Shown here: positions 29,752 to 37,775 of the stretch, one piece after another
Layout: every line of letters begins with the position of its first letter
Position numbering within the stretch: position 1 is the first letter of the stretch
Origin: Mesorhizobium sp. M7A.F.Ca.US.008.03.1.1
GTDB taxonomy: Bacteria > Pseudomonadota > Alphaproteobacteria > Rhizobiales > Rhizobiaceae
Assembly: GCF_003997495.1 (NCBI RefSeq)
Contig: NZ_RZRU01000011.1
Coordinates: 1 to 64,000 of the forward strand
Direction of reading: 5' to 3'
DNA: 64,000 nt
Made by a program: the position numbers and the translations under genes
The notes under the pieces: generated by a model
Database searches by the model: none
What the model was told of the DNA's origin: nothing
What the model saw: only the letters and a program-made list of their open reading frames with translations

Positions 29752-30624
29752 GTGGCACAGGACAGCCAAACGCTTCAAGGCGACGGTATCTCGGCGACCA
29801 TCGTCGCGCAGGGCGCCGAACTGATTTCGCTGCGAGACGCGCACGGATTTGAATTCCTGTGGCAGGCGGGGCCAGAATGGCGGCGTCACTCGCCGGTGCT
29901 GTTCCCGATCGTAGGGCGGCTGGCGGGCGATCATCTGCGCCATCGCGGCCGGACCTATCCAATGACGCAGCACGGGTTTGCGCGCGACAAGCCGTTTGCC
30001 TGGGCGCAGAAGGGGCCGCGATCCTGCACGCTGGTGCTCACCGACGATGCCGACACCCGGGCGCGCTATCCGTTCGCCTTTCGGCTTGAAGTGACCTACA
30101 CGCTGGTCCGCCAGCAGCTTGATGTGACTTTCGACATCACCAACACCGGCGATGAGCCGCTGCCGGCATCGATCGGGGCGCACCCGGGATTCAATTGGCC
30201 CTTGCTGCCGGATCTGGCCAAGACGGACTACCGGCTGATTTTCACCGACGATGAGCCGGCGCCGATCCGCCGCCTCAAGGACGGACTGCTGCTGAAAACG
30301 CCACAGCCGACGCCCGTCGAAGGCAACATCCTCCCGCTCTCCGAGCGGTTGTTCGACGAGGACGCCGTGATCATGGACCAGCCCGCCAGTACCAGCGTAC
30401 GTTATGCCGCCGAGCGTGGCCCGGCTCTGGAGATGTCGTGGCAAGGGGTTCGGGAGTTGGGCGTCTGGTCAAAGCCGGGCGGCGCGCCGTTCTTGTGCAT
30501 CGAACCCTGGCACGGCATTGCAAGCCCGGTGGACTTCGATGGTGAGTTCATCGACAAGCCTGGCGTGATGTTGATCGAGCCGGGCGCTAGGCGCGGGATG
30601 AGCTATCAGATACGGCTGCTGTGA
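29752..30624 (+). CDS. Aldose 1-epimerase family protein
   Basis: 290 residues from a GTG start preceded by GAGGAAAT. The galactose-mutarotase beta fold is shown by GAELISLRD, RHSPVLFPIVGRL, the conserved histidine in QHGFARDKPF, ASIGAHPGFNWPL, and the C-terminal FLCIEPWHG with the catalytic-type glutamate region. It probably interconverts anomers of a sugar or sugar phosphate in the cytoplasm; the exact sugar is not predictable. A stem-loop separates it from the upstream gene. Confidence 0.86.
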   Translation: MAQDSQTLQGDGISATIVAQGAELISLRDAHGFEFLWQAGPEWRRHSPVLFPIVGRLAGDHLRHRGRTYPMTQHGFARDKPFAWAQKGPRSCTLVLTDDADTRARYPFAFRLEVTYTLVRQQLDVTFDITNTGDEPLPASIGAHPGFNWPLLPDLAKTDYRLIFTDDEPAPIRRLKDGLLLKTPQPTPVEGNILPLSERLFDEDAVIMDQPASTSVRYAAERGPALEMSWQGVRELGVWSKPGGAPFLCIEPWHGIASPVDFDGEFIDKPGVMLIEPGARRGMSYQIRLL

Positions 30625-30664
30625 CGTTCCTGATCGGCAGATCCAGCCACACCGGGAGTGCCCA

Positions 30665-31327
30665 ATGAAGCTGTACTTCAGCCGCAATCCCAATCCTCGA
30701 TTGGCGGTCACGGTCGCACGCTATCTCGAAACGAAAGTGGACTTTGCATTCGCCTCGCCATTCGCTGCCGGGCAAATAGAGAAATTTCGCCCGTTAAATC
30801 CCAATCTCTCACTGCCCATTCTTGTGGATGATGAGGGAAAGAGCCTCTGGGAGGCAGACGCCATAGCCTGCAGGCTCTCGCGCAATGCGCATTCGGATTT
30901 CTGGCGCGCCGGCGACGACGAACCCGAGATGATCCGGTGGCTCAGCTGGGGCAAGGAGCACTTCGCACTCGCTTGCGACACGGTGCATTTCGAACGTGGC
31001 ACCAAACAGCGGTATGGCATCGGACCGATCGATCAGAAGCGGGTGGAGGAGGGCCTAAAACAATTCCATACGGCCGCGGCAATACTCGACGCCGTGCTTG
31101 CCGAGCGGCAGTGGCTGGTCGGGAGTTCGATTTCCTATGCCGATTTTCGAATGGCGACCTTCCTGCCCTTCAACGATGCCGCCAGATTGCCGCTCGATGA
31201 TTATTCCTCTGTCAGCCGCTGGTACCGTCGGCTTAACGACATCGACGCTTGGCGTAACCCTTTCAAGGGGATGGATGCACCCGAATTGCCGCCGGTGCCG
31301 CAAACGGCTGTCGCGGACCAGCGGTGA
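30665..31327 (+). CDS. Glutathione S-transferase family protein
   Basis: 220 residues. Thioredoxin-like N-terminal domain (MKLYFSRNPNPRLAVTVARYL, then NPNLSLPILVDDEG with the cis-proline, and WEADAIACRLS with the glutathione-binding acidic residue), followed by the all-helical C-terminal domain with SYADFRMATFLPF. The usual N-terminal Ser/Cys is replaced by SRNPNP, and the substrate is unknown. Forty bases after the epimerase gene. Confidence 0.86.
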   Translation: MKLYFSRNPNPRLAVTVARYLETKVDFAFASPFAAGQIEKFRPLNPNLSLPILVDDEGKSLWEADAIACRLSRNAHSDFWRAGDDEPEMIRWLSWGKEHFALACDTVHFERGTKQRYGIGPIDQKRVEEGLKQFHTAAAILDAVLAERQWLVGSSISYADFRMATFLPFNDAARLPLDDYSSVSRWYRRLNDIDAWRNPFKGMDAPELPPVPQTAVADQR

Positions 31328-31391
31328 GAACGCGCGCGAAGAACCGCGCAGCAGGCCGAGTCTGCCAAGCAATGATGTGCGGGGGGATCGG

Positions 31392-32048
31392 ATGAAGATC
31401 TATGTCCTGAGTGTGGTCGAAGGACAGGAATGGGTCCTTCCTCGACAGGCGGACGACTACCAGCTGTTTTCGACGCTCTTCGGACGGAAGCAGACACAAT
31501 GGCATCCGCCCGAGATGGAAATACTGCGCGAACACGACGACGGTACGCTCCGGCAACATTCAGATTTTCCATGGCTTGGCGAGCATGTGCTCATGCTGCG
31601 GGCGAGGGCGTTGAAGGTGCTTCGACCAACCCTCGAACCGTACGGTGAATTCCTGCCGCTTCGTGCTGACGAGCCAATATCGCTCTTCAATGTCACCACC
31701 GTGATCGACGCGCTGGACGAGGAACGTTCAAAGATCGTTCGCTTTGACGATGGCGGCATAATGGTGATCGAAAGCCTCGTCCTTCGAGCGGACGCGATCG
31801 GCGGTACCGAGATATTCAAGCTGCCCGAGCGTGCCGATGGGGTGCGAGTATCCGATATCTATCTGCAGGAGACGATCGTGCGCCGGATCGGGGCGCTTGG
31901 GCTCAAGGGCATTGCTTTCAACATGGCCTGGAGCGACGAGCCGGCCGGCAAAGGCAGGATCGAATACCCAGGTGCGGAAAAGGGCATTTCAACCGCAAGC
32001 TCGCTCACGCGCTTTTGGGCCGCTCTGCGGCGGAGAGCAGGATTCTGA
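31392..32048 (+). CDS. Imm11/DUF1629-like protein
   Basis: 218 residues. The middle section LKVLRPTLEPYGEFLPLRADE followed by ISLFNVTTVIDALDEERSKI, then EIFKLPE and a C-terminal ETIVRRIGALGLKGIAFNMAWSD, follows the pattern I know from the DUF1629/Imm11 family, often an immunity protein in polymorphic toxin loci. No toxin gene is visible nearby, so it may be an orphan or have another role. It starts 65 bases after the GST and ends 2 bases from the convergent ureohydrolase. Confidence 0.6.
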   Translation: MKIYVLSVVEGQEWVLPRQADDYQLFSTLFGRKQTQWHPPEMEILREHDDGTLRQHSDFPWLGEHVLMLRARALKVLRPTLEPYGEFLPLRADEPISLFNVTTVIDALDEERSKIVRFDDGGIMVIESLVLRADAIGGTEIFKLPERADGVRVSDIYLQETIVRRIGALGLKGIAFNMAWSDEPAGKGRIEYPGAEKGISTASSLTRFWAALRRRAGF

Positions 32049-32050
32049 CG

Positions 32051-32962
32051 TCAGACCTGCCGGACGACGGTGCCGACCACATTGACGAGAAGGCGCGCGG
32101 CGGTCAGCGCTGACAGGCCGTCAATATCGGCCGGAGGATAGAACTCGACAAGGTCGAACCCTGCGATCCGGGCCCGTCTGCCGAGGCCGGCGATCAGGTC
32201 GATCACCTGCGTGTAGGTGAGACCGCCGGGTGTACGCGCCGCCACGCCCGGCATGATGCTCGGATCAAGGCTGTCGCAGTCGAGGGTGACGACGACCCGC
32301 GCGCCTTCCGGAATATGCCGGAGCGCGGCTTCGACGCCCTGGGCATGAACCTCGCGGGCGGTGACGAAGCGGCTGCCATAGCGCCGTGCCGCTTCGATGT
32401 CGGTGAAGCGCGCGCTGCCGACGCTACGCAGACCGACCTGCACGATGCCGGCGACATGCGCCATCTCGCTCGCCCTGCGCATCGGGCTCGAATAGCCGTG
32501 GTGCTCGCCATGAACCTCGTCGCGCCAATCGATATGGGCGTCGATCTGCAGAACCCAGACCGGCCCGTGCTCCGCAAAGCCGGCGAGGAAGGGAATGGTC
32601 ATGGAACAGTCGCCGCCGATCAGGATCGGCACAGCCGGCAATGCCAGGATCTCGCGCATTTTCGCCTCGATCCTGACCCGGTTGCCGGCATTGTCATGCA
32701 TGGTGGTCGAGATATCGCCGGCGTCGATGCAAGAGACCGGCTTGCCGTCGAACAGCGGACCGCCGAGATCGAAATCCCAGTGCTCGACGAGCGCGGCATC
32801 GTCCTGGCTCGCAGCGCCGATGGCATCCGCCGCCAAGGCGTGGCCGCTGCTGTCCTTGCCGGGATAGGTGCTGCCGTGACCGGCCCCGAAGATCACCGCA
32901 CGGGGGACGCGGCTGTCCGCGAGGCGGTCGGGCAAGCCGAGAAAGGGAGGCGAGGGGGTCAT
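32051..32962 (-). CDS. Ureohydrolase (agmatinase/arginase family)
   Basis: 303 residues. Manganese-binding motifs are DAHIDWRDE and TLDCDSLDPSIMPG, which match DAHxD and DxDxxDP. The first metal motif, usually GGDHS, reads GGDCS here, so a cysteine replaces the histidine ligand of one manganese. The family cleaves guanidino compounds (agmatine, arginine, guanidinobutyrate and others) to urea and an amine. Substrate cannot be assigned, and the ligand change makes activity less certain. No adjacent polyamine or arginine gene is seen. Confidence 0.8.
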   Translation of the reverse strand: MTPSPPFLGLPDRLADSRVPRAVIFGAGHGSTYPGKDSSGHALAADAIGAASQDDAALVEHWDFDLGGPLFDGKPVSCIDAGDISTTMHDNAGNRVRIEAKMREILALPAVPILIGGDCSMTIPFLAGFAEHGPVWVLQIDAHIDWRDEVHGEHHGYSSPMRRASEMAHVAGIVQVGLRSVGSARFTDIEAARRYGSRFVTAREVHAQGVEAALRHIPEGARVVVTLDCDSLDPSIMPGVAARTPGGLTYTQVIDLIAGLGRRARIAGFDLVEFYPPADIDGLSALTAARLLVNVVGTVVRQV

Positions 32963-33338
32963 GCCTTGGTGGTCCTGGTGATGGCTTAGCGCACGCCGAT
33001 CGGGTGCGGTTAAATCAAGCGCCTCGGCTTCAGCTTTGTGTGCCCGATTGGGTAACCCAAATAAACTCTAAAACGATCGAGATCGATCACCCACGTGGTG
33101 TTCAAATTTGGGCCAATGGGGCATTGACGATGGCACGGGGCCGATTTCGAGGCGACATAGAGACTTGCGCTGCAGGTGAGGACGTTGGGGCGGGCTTGGA
33201 TCGGCAGGCGCGATCCCGAAATTTCCAGTACGTGGCGAGAATGAACCTTGGCTGGTCGCCTGATAGCGGAACCAGGCGAGGTTCACGTTGTTACCACAGC
33301 GGGCGACTGCCGGTTGCCGGATTCGGAGTCATCGTTTC
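32963..33338. other. Gene-poor stretch between ureohydrolase and nucleotidyltransferase genes
   Basis: 376 bases with no supportable gene. The only possible signal is GGAAC at 33268-33272, 16 bases, then TGTT at 33289-33292, a weak EcfG-like match 46 bases before the nucleotidyltransferase start. Confidence 0.5.
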
Positions 33339-34148
33339 ATGACCAATGGTCCATTGCCTGAAAACGTCCTGGTCTCGCTTCCCATGATCGACGCAAAGGC
33401 GGCGCCGACGCTCAAAAATGCCGAGGCGGAGGTGTTTTACACGGAAGCAATCCGCGAGCTTACCGTCACCGACATACCCTTTCTGGTCGCCGGGACCTAC
33501 GCGGTAAGCGCTTATACGGGTGTAACCCGCCAGACCAAGGACCTCGATATCTTCTGCAAGGCAGGGGACTACGCGCGGATCCTCGCCCATTTCAAGCAGC
33601 TTGGATATGCCATCGAAATCGAGGACGACCGGTGGCTCGGCAAGGTGTTCAAGGGCACGCATTTCTTCGACGTCATATTCGGCTCGGCCAACGGCATGAT
33701 GCCTGTTGGCGACCTGTGGCTGGAACACGCCCGCCAAACCGAGCTGTTGGGCAGCAGGGTGCGGATCATCGGCCCGACCGAACTCATCTGGTCCAAATGC
33801 TTTATCCAGGACAGAGGGCGACACGATGGCGCCGATATCGCACACACCATTCTCAAGGCGGGCGATCAGATCGATTGGCACCGGCTGCTTTCTTATCTGG
33901 AGGTTCACTGGGAGGTTCTGTTGATGCAGCTTGTCAATTTCAGATGGATCTATCCGAGCGAGCGCGATCATATCCCGGCGTGGCTGCTCGATGAATTGCT
34001 CGACCGCCTCGCCAAGCAACGGCAGTTGCCGTCTCCAAGGATGAAGATCTGCCGTGGGCGGCTGCTTTCGCAAACCGATTACGAAATCGACGTCAAGGAA
34101 TGGGGCTTCGCCGGCGTCGGGGGTGTGGGAGAATTCCGTGATGGCTGA
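33339..34148 (+). CDS. Nucleotidyltransferase-fold protein
   Basis: 269 residues from ATG 33339, preceded by GGAG. The segment FLVAGTYAVSAYTGVTRQT followed by KDLDIF has the spacing of nucleotidyltransferase-fold proteins, with the DxD metal pair in DLDIF. HFFDVIFG downstream could provide the third acidic residue. Such proteins are used as antitoxins/toxins (MNT, AbiEii-like) or in housekeeping; nothing here shows which. It overlaps the metallophosphoesterase gene by 8 bases, so the two probably act together. Confidence 0.7.
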   Translation: MTNGPLPENVLVSLPMIDAKAAPTLKNAEAEVFYTEAIRELTVTDIPFLVAGTYAVSAYTGVTRQTKDLDIFCKAGDYARILAHFKQLGYAIEIEDDRWLGKVFKGTHFFDVIFGSANGMMPVGDLWLEHARQTELLGSRVRIIGPTELIWSKCFIQDRGRHDGADIAHTILKAGDQIDWHRLLSYLEVHWEVLLMQLVNFRWIYPSERDHIPAWLLDELLDRLAKQRQLPSPRMKICRGRLLSQTDYEIDVKEWGFAGVGGVGEFRDG

Positions 34149-34890
34149 TCCCGTCAAGAGCAGCGCGCCCAAGGACGGCGCACGCGCGCTCAAAGTTGCC
34201 GCGGTCGGGGATCTCCATGTGAGGGAAGATGCGCAAACCTCGTATCGAGACCTCTTCGGCGAGATATCGAGCGAAGCGGACATTCTCGTTCTCACGGGAG
34301 ATCTGACCAATCTCGGCAAGCCTCGTGAAGCGGAGATGCTGGCCGAGGATCTGCGCAACTGCTCGATCCCGGTTGTGGCGGTGCTCGGCAATCATGACTA
34401 CGAGTCTGGAGCGGTGGAAGACGTCACGAAGATCCTGCGCCAGGCGCATGTTCACCTCCTCGACGGGCAGGCAGTCGAAATCGAGGGCGTCGGTTTTGTC
34501 GGCGTGAAAGGATTCATAGGCGGCTTCGGGTCACGCATGCTCGGCTCATTCGGTGAACCGGCGATCAAGACGATGGTCGCGGAAAGCGTGAACGAGGCAA
34601 TGCGACTTGAAAATGCGATGCGCCAAGTGCGGGCCAAGCGCACGCTGGTGATCCTCCACTACGCGCCGATTGCCGACACCGTTGCGGGAGAACCGCCGGA
34701 GATATTTCCATTTCTGGGTTCTTCACGTCTGGCCGAAACGATCGATCGATTCCAGGTTAGTGCTGTCGTGCACGGTCATGCACATCGCGGTTCTTACAAA
34801 GGTCAAACGCCTGGCGGAGCCAAGGTCTACAACGTCGCCATGCATGTGGCCAAGCCTGGCGGCCGCCCCTACGCCTTGCTCGAAATCTGA
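34141..34890 (+). CDS. Calcineurin-like metallophosphoesterase
   Basis: 249 residues with the full two-metal set: GDLHV (Asp, His), LTGDLTN (Asp), LGNHDYE (Asn, His), ILHYAP (His) and VHGHAHRG (two His). No signal peptide, so cytoplasmic. Substrate could be a phosphodiester, cyclic nucleotide or nucleic acid. It is translationally coupled to the nucleotidyltransferase-fold gene, suggesting paired addition and removal of a nucleotide group, which is an inference only. Confidence 0.85.
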   Translation: MADPVKSSAPKDGARALKVAAVGDLHVREDAQTSYRDLFGEISSEADILVLTGDLTNLGKPREAEMLAEDLRNCSIPVVAVLGNHDYESGAVEDVTKILRQAHVHLLDGQAVEIEGVGFVGVKGFIGGFGSRMLGSFGEPAIKTMVAESVNEAMRLENAMRQVRAKRTLVILHYAPIADTVAGEPPEIFPFLGSSRLAETIDRFQVSAVVHGHAHRGSYKGQTPGGAKVYNVAMHVAKPGGRPYALLEI

Positions 34891-34929
34891 TGCCAACAGC
34901 ATGCGCCGTCGATGTCCATCGGCCTGGCC

Positions 34930-35118
34930 TCAATTGGTGGCGTTGATCGACTTCGCCAACTCTTCCAGCTTGCGGGGATCGTTGCCGTGACGGCGCACCA
35001 GTTCACGAGCCTGCCTGGACGGCAAATCCGTCGTGGCGGCCAGCTGTCGCACCTGCTGATCGTCGATGGCGACCTGCGGCAATGTATGATCGATATTTCC
35101 TGTCTTGTCCTTCATCAC
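34930..35118 (-). CDS. Small helical protein, DUF3606-like, paralogue of the 45479-45646 product
   Basis: 62 residues (61 from the second methionine, which has a better GAAGGAGAAGCGTG-type leader). The core reads VRQLAATTDLPSRQARELV then RRHGNDPRKLEELA and aligns without gaps to LRLAETTDVSPKQAKELM and RKHGKDSPKVEKEA of the gene at 45479. Two predicted helices around a Thr-Thr-Asp turn resemble the DUF3606 class of small stress-induced proteins. Function unknown. A full-consensus EcfG promoter lies 27 bases upstream. Confidence 0.72.
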   Translation of the reverse strand: MMKDKTGNIDHTLPQVAIDDQQVRQLAATTDLPSRQARELVRRHGNDPRKLEELAKSINATN

Positions 35119-35144
35119 GCTTCTCCTTCATCGCTTTCGACGAC

Positions 35145-35170
35145 AACGGCTCGAAAATCAGACCGGTTCC
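35145..35170 (-). promoter_or_regulatory. EcfG-type promoter for the small protein at 34930-35118
   Basis: On the minus strand GGAAC (35170-35166), 17 bases, then CGTT (35148-35145). Full consensus, 27 bases before the start codon. Confidence 0.75.
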
Positions 35171-35261
35171 GAACGATCTGCACTTTTGCGCCGGCATCCG
35201 TGTGCGAACCAACATGCGCCTGCCTTGAGGGCGTAACGATCACGACGGCTGGATTCTGCCA

Positions 35262-35286
35262 GGAACCATGCCACGGCGGACGAGTT
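35262..35286 (+). promoter_or_regulatory. EcfG-like promoter for the 52-residue Pro/Glu-rich protein
   Basis: GGAAC at 35262-35266, 16 bases, then AGTT at 35283-35286, 26 bases before the ATG at 35312. The first base of the -10 deviates from the consensus C. It is divergent from the promoter at 35145-35170. Confidence 0.55.
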
Positions 35287-35311
35287 GTTCCGACTGAACG
35301 GAGATAGCTAG

Positions 35312-35470
35312 ATGCCACAGCCAAGACAGCCAGACCCAAATCGTGATGTCCCCATGCCGGCTCCGACATGGAAGCCCGAACCGATCGAGGAACCCGAACC
35401 GGAAAGGCTTCCGGACGAGACTCCGCTCCCCAACCCCGACGAGAATGACGAGCCTCCCGTCCACGCATAG
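35312..35470 (+). CDS. 52-residue proline/glutamate-rich protein
   Basis: A short gene: ATG 35312 with GGAG nine bases upstream, stop TAG at 35468-35470. The protein starts MPQPRQPDPNRDVPMPAP and ends ENDEPPVHA; about a third of residues are proline, with many acidic residues, so it should be disordered. I recall similar short proline-rich proteins in Mesorhizobium but no named family. An EcfG-like promoter directly upstream supports its being a real gene. Confidence 0.62.
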   Translation: MPQPRQPDPNRDVPMPAPTWKPEPIEEPEPERLPDETPLPNPDENDEPPVHA

Positions 35471-35649
35471 GACGAAGTGAAGTTTCTGCATCGCGGGGCA
35501 AGCGTGCAACCTCTGGAGGGCTAGCGATCGATCTCTCCAACACGAGTCGATCGACCAGATGATCGCGGCGATGTCGGTGGCCATGTGCCGTCGAGACAGA
35601 AAATTCGTCGCCTGCAGATCGGCAAAGAATGGATGGGTGCTTCGGCGGC

Positions 35650-36045
35650 TCAAGTCGTCGTCTGAATGATCAGCGTCAGGGTGCCATCGCCATCTATGTT
35701 TGCAGCGACAACCTGCGAGGAATTGAGCCCATTCGCCCTCAAAGCGGATGTCGCCTGAGGTGAAGCATCGACGGAGTTTTGCAGGCGAAGCAAATCTTCA
35801 GCGCTGGTCTGATTGATCACCGCATCTGCCTGCGCCTTGATTTCGTCAGGCAAATCCTCGACGGCGACAATAGCGACGCCGGTGAAATTCAAATCGGCAG
35901 AGCCTGGATCGGGCAGCGCCAGTTCCGGCTGCGCTTCGCCCTGCGGTGGCGCCACCTGGGGAAGCTGCGGTCCCATAGTTTGAGCATAGACGGGCTGAAT
36001 GATGACCGCCCCGGAAAGTGCGACAGCTATCGTCCACATGCGCAT
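35650..36045 (-). CDS. Secreted protein of unknown function
   Basis: 131 residues from the ATG that follows AAGGAGCGACC; another ATG 15 bases upstream lacks a ribosome site. A signal peptide (MRMWTIAVALSGAVIIQPVYA, cleavage after VYA) is followed by a proline-rich stretch and a domain ending in IDGDGTLTLIIQTT. No family recognised. It is expected in the periplasm. An EcfG-type promoter lies 36 bases upstream. Confidence 0.75.
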   Translation of the reverse strand: MRMWTIAVALSGAVIIQPVYAQTMGPQLPQVAPPQGEAQPELALPDPGSADLNFTGVAIVAVEDLPDEIKAQADAVINQTSAEDLLRLQNSVDASPQATSALRANGLNSSQVVAANIDGDGTLTLIIQTTT

Positions 36046-36080
36046 GGTCGCTCCTTGCATCCTTCGAGAGATTTTGAAGA

Positions 36081-36105
36081 AACCCCCATGTTGAGCGATG
36101 GTTCC
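36081..36105 (-). promoter_or_regulatory. EcfG-type promoter for the secreted protein at 35650-36045
   Basis: On the minus strand GGAAC (36105-36101), 16 bases, then GGTT (36084-36081). Confidence 0.6.
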
Positions 36106-36295
36106 GCAGGGCCTGGTCCCACCGGGCGATTTCGTTCCAACTCACCGGAGAGACGCCGAAAACCCTGGCCAGGGCGTTCGTCACACGGCTGTCGCCCCAG
36201 CCGGGTGGGCGGTTCCGTACGGAATCGTACCATCGATTGATCTGCACCTTGGACAGGATCAAAATGAAGCAGAGGTGACCATGGGAGGGAGCCGC

Positions 36296-36523
36296 ATGAG
36301 CATCGCCAGATGGGCAACAAGACCTGTCGGTACCGCCAAGGCGTTTCTGGCAGAGGAGCTTCGAAGTGCGCGATACGGCGACATCGTTTCGGTCAAAGCT
36401 GCGATAGAGGCCGCTCGTAGGGATGCGCCTTATTTGCAGGATACAGATGATGAGTTGATGGAGACGATCGTCGAGCTGGCACGGGAACTGGGGCTGGCCG
36501 TCCTTTTTGACTCTCGCGATTGA
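36296..36523 (+). CDS. Small helical protein with C-terminal GLAVLFD motif
   Basis: 75 residues from ATG 36296, preceded by GGGAGGG. It is mostly helical and acidic, and ends ETIVELARELGLAVLFDSRD. The last half resembles the protein at 44891-45127, which ends AACAIEHGLAVLFDNPG, so both may belong to one small family. Function unknown. The in-frame region upstream (from 36098) has no ribosome site and reads unlike protein. Confidence 0.62.
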   Translation: MSIARWATRPVGTAKAFLAEELRSARYGDIVSVKAAIEAARRDAPYLQDTDDELMETIVELARELGLAVLFDSRD

Positions 36524-36600
36524 CCGATGAGCCATGGTCGATGCGACTTGGTACGAAATCGACAATTGGCTCATGGCTGAAAATGCGCAATCATTGGGAA

Positions 36601-36813
36601 ATGGGACGACGGCTGGACGACAAACTCGATTGCAAGGCTTGTGGGACTATCCAAATGGACATTCCCGACAACGCCAAGGAATCGACGCCAATTCATTGCA
36701 GCAATTGCGGCGCCTTTCTCGGCGAATGGGGCGAATTGCAGGATGATTTCTACCGCCAGGCTCGCGGTACCGAAGCATTCGACTTGCGCAACGGAACCAT
36801 TATCAAGAAGTAG
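36601..36813 (+). CDS. Small zinc-ribbon protein
   Basis: 70 residues from ATG 36601; the ATG at 36583 would add six. Two CxxC pairs, CKACG and CSNCG, spaced 22 residues apart form a probable zinc ribbon, followed by LGEWGELQDDFYRQA and a tail FDLRNGTIIKK. I recall near-identical short proteins in rhizobia, but no function. The small size suggests a regulator or an accessory nucleic-acid binder. Confidence 0.68.
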   Translation: MGRRLDDKLDCKACGTIQMDIPDNAKESTPIHCSNCGAFLGEWGELQDDFYRQARGTEAFDLRNGTIIKK

Positions 36814-36866
36814 CGCGCAACAACGCGCCCCCGGATGACCGGCAAATCCACAAGGGGTTGGCAGAT

Positions 36867-37048
36867 CTAGCCGACGTCGATGACGACCATCAGCCCGCCG
36901 CCGCCCTTTTCCTCGACATTGTTGTTCGTCGTGTGATGCACCACCGGTTCGGGATTGTTGCGGTATTGATCGAAGCCGACATAGAGCGTCGAGGCGGCGG
37001 CAAGAGGAACCAGACGGCAAAGAAATAGTCGATCGGCTGGATGAACAT
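36867..37048 (-). pseudogene. Frameshifted remnant of a small membrane protein gene
   Basis: From ATG 37048 the frame gives MFIQPIDYFFAVWFLL and then breaks into PPPRR. Two positions later a second frame continues as AASTLYVGFDQYRNNPEPVV and runs on to a TAG at 36867-36869. A single lost G (CTC TTG CCGCC instead of CTC TTG GCCGCC) would join them into one natural-looking protein of about 60 residues with an N-terminal helix. The junction is exactly where the helix is expected to continue. I recall the pattern YVGxDQxRNNPEP from small rhizobial membrane proteins. Confidence 0.5.
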
Positions 37049-37237
37049 GGATGCATCCCGTCGCGGATCAGCGGCTTGTCATAAGCAGCCCTCGTGGATG
37101 AACGCAGCACGCGTGTTTATGATCCCGGCCCAATCCGGTCGCGTCGAATTCTCCAGTCTAGCGCTCTTGTCGAAGCATTACGGCGCGGTAATTCCCTTGA
37201 AGGCGTGGGCGCTTCGCTGCCTCAACAGGAGCTGGCC

Positions 37238-37666
37238 ATGAAACATCAAACACTCGACCAACTGCATGCCGTCGCCAAGATTGAATCGTCGGCTGCATAT
37301 TCCGCAATGACACGAAATCAGCGCATAGAGCGCTGGGCTGAACTGCTGGAGCGTAATCCCGAGCGATGCCTTGGGGCGTTTGCAGGCACCGAACATCTGA
37401 ACCCTGAAGCACGTTCAATGATGCGGGGCGAGGGTACGGCAATTTCGGTTGCCTTCGAGGATCCAGTGCTGCGCGCATCGGGCTTGAAAGACGACACATA
37501 TGGTGAGGCAAGGCGCTTTTTCGAGTTGAACGACTGGCAGTTGCACGACATCGTCTGCGATTGCCACGTCGGCTCAACCATGAAAGCGCGCTGGGCTGCG
37601 ACGCGGGTCCGCTCAGCCATCAGCGGCAGGTTCTTTGCATGGTTGCGGCAGAGGATAATGCGCTGA
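37238..37666 (+). CDS. Conserved hypothetical protein, 142 residues
   Basis: ATG 37238 follows CAGGAGCTGGCC. The protein is soluble and mostly helical: IESSAAYSAMTRNQRIERWAELLERNP, a middle LRASGLKDDTYGEARRFFEL, and DWQLHDIVCDCHVGSTM with a CDCH motif that could bind metal. It ends in a basic helix ISGRFFAWLRQRIMR. I do not recognise the family. It stands alone between the frameshifted remnant and a tandem repeat. Confidence 0.66.
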   Translation: MKHQTLDQLHAVAKIESSAAYSAMTRNQRIERWAELLERNPERCLGAFAGTEHLNPEARSMMRGEGTAISVAFEDPVLRASGLKDDTYGEARRFFELNDWQLHDIVCDCHVGSTMKARWAATRVRSAISGRFFAWLRQRIMR

Positions 37667-37711
37667 CCGTAATTGGGGATCGTCGTCGCTTCGGTGCGGC
37701 ATACGATCCCC

Positions 37712-37775
37712 TGTCTTGCCGATGGATGTCTTGCCGATTGGATATTTTGCCGATCGGATGTCTTGCCGATGCGGA
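37712..37775. repeat. Four imperfect tandem copies of a 15-17 base unit
   Basis: Units TGTCTTGCCGATGGA (37712-37726), TGTCTTGCCGATTGGA (37727-37742), TATTTTGCCGATCGGA (37743-37758) and TGTCTTGCCGATGCGGA (37759-37775). Lengths of 15, 16, 16 and 17 rule out a coding repeat. It lies directly beyond the stop of the minus-strand gene at 37776. Confidence 0.75.

Noticed and set aside
35846..36574. Long minus-strand frame across the secreted protein promoter and the gene at 36296
   Set aside because: Its start has no ribosome site, it crosses a good promoter, and its middle reads like translated non-coding DNA.
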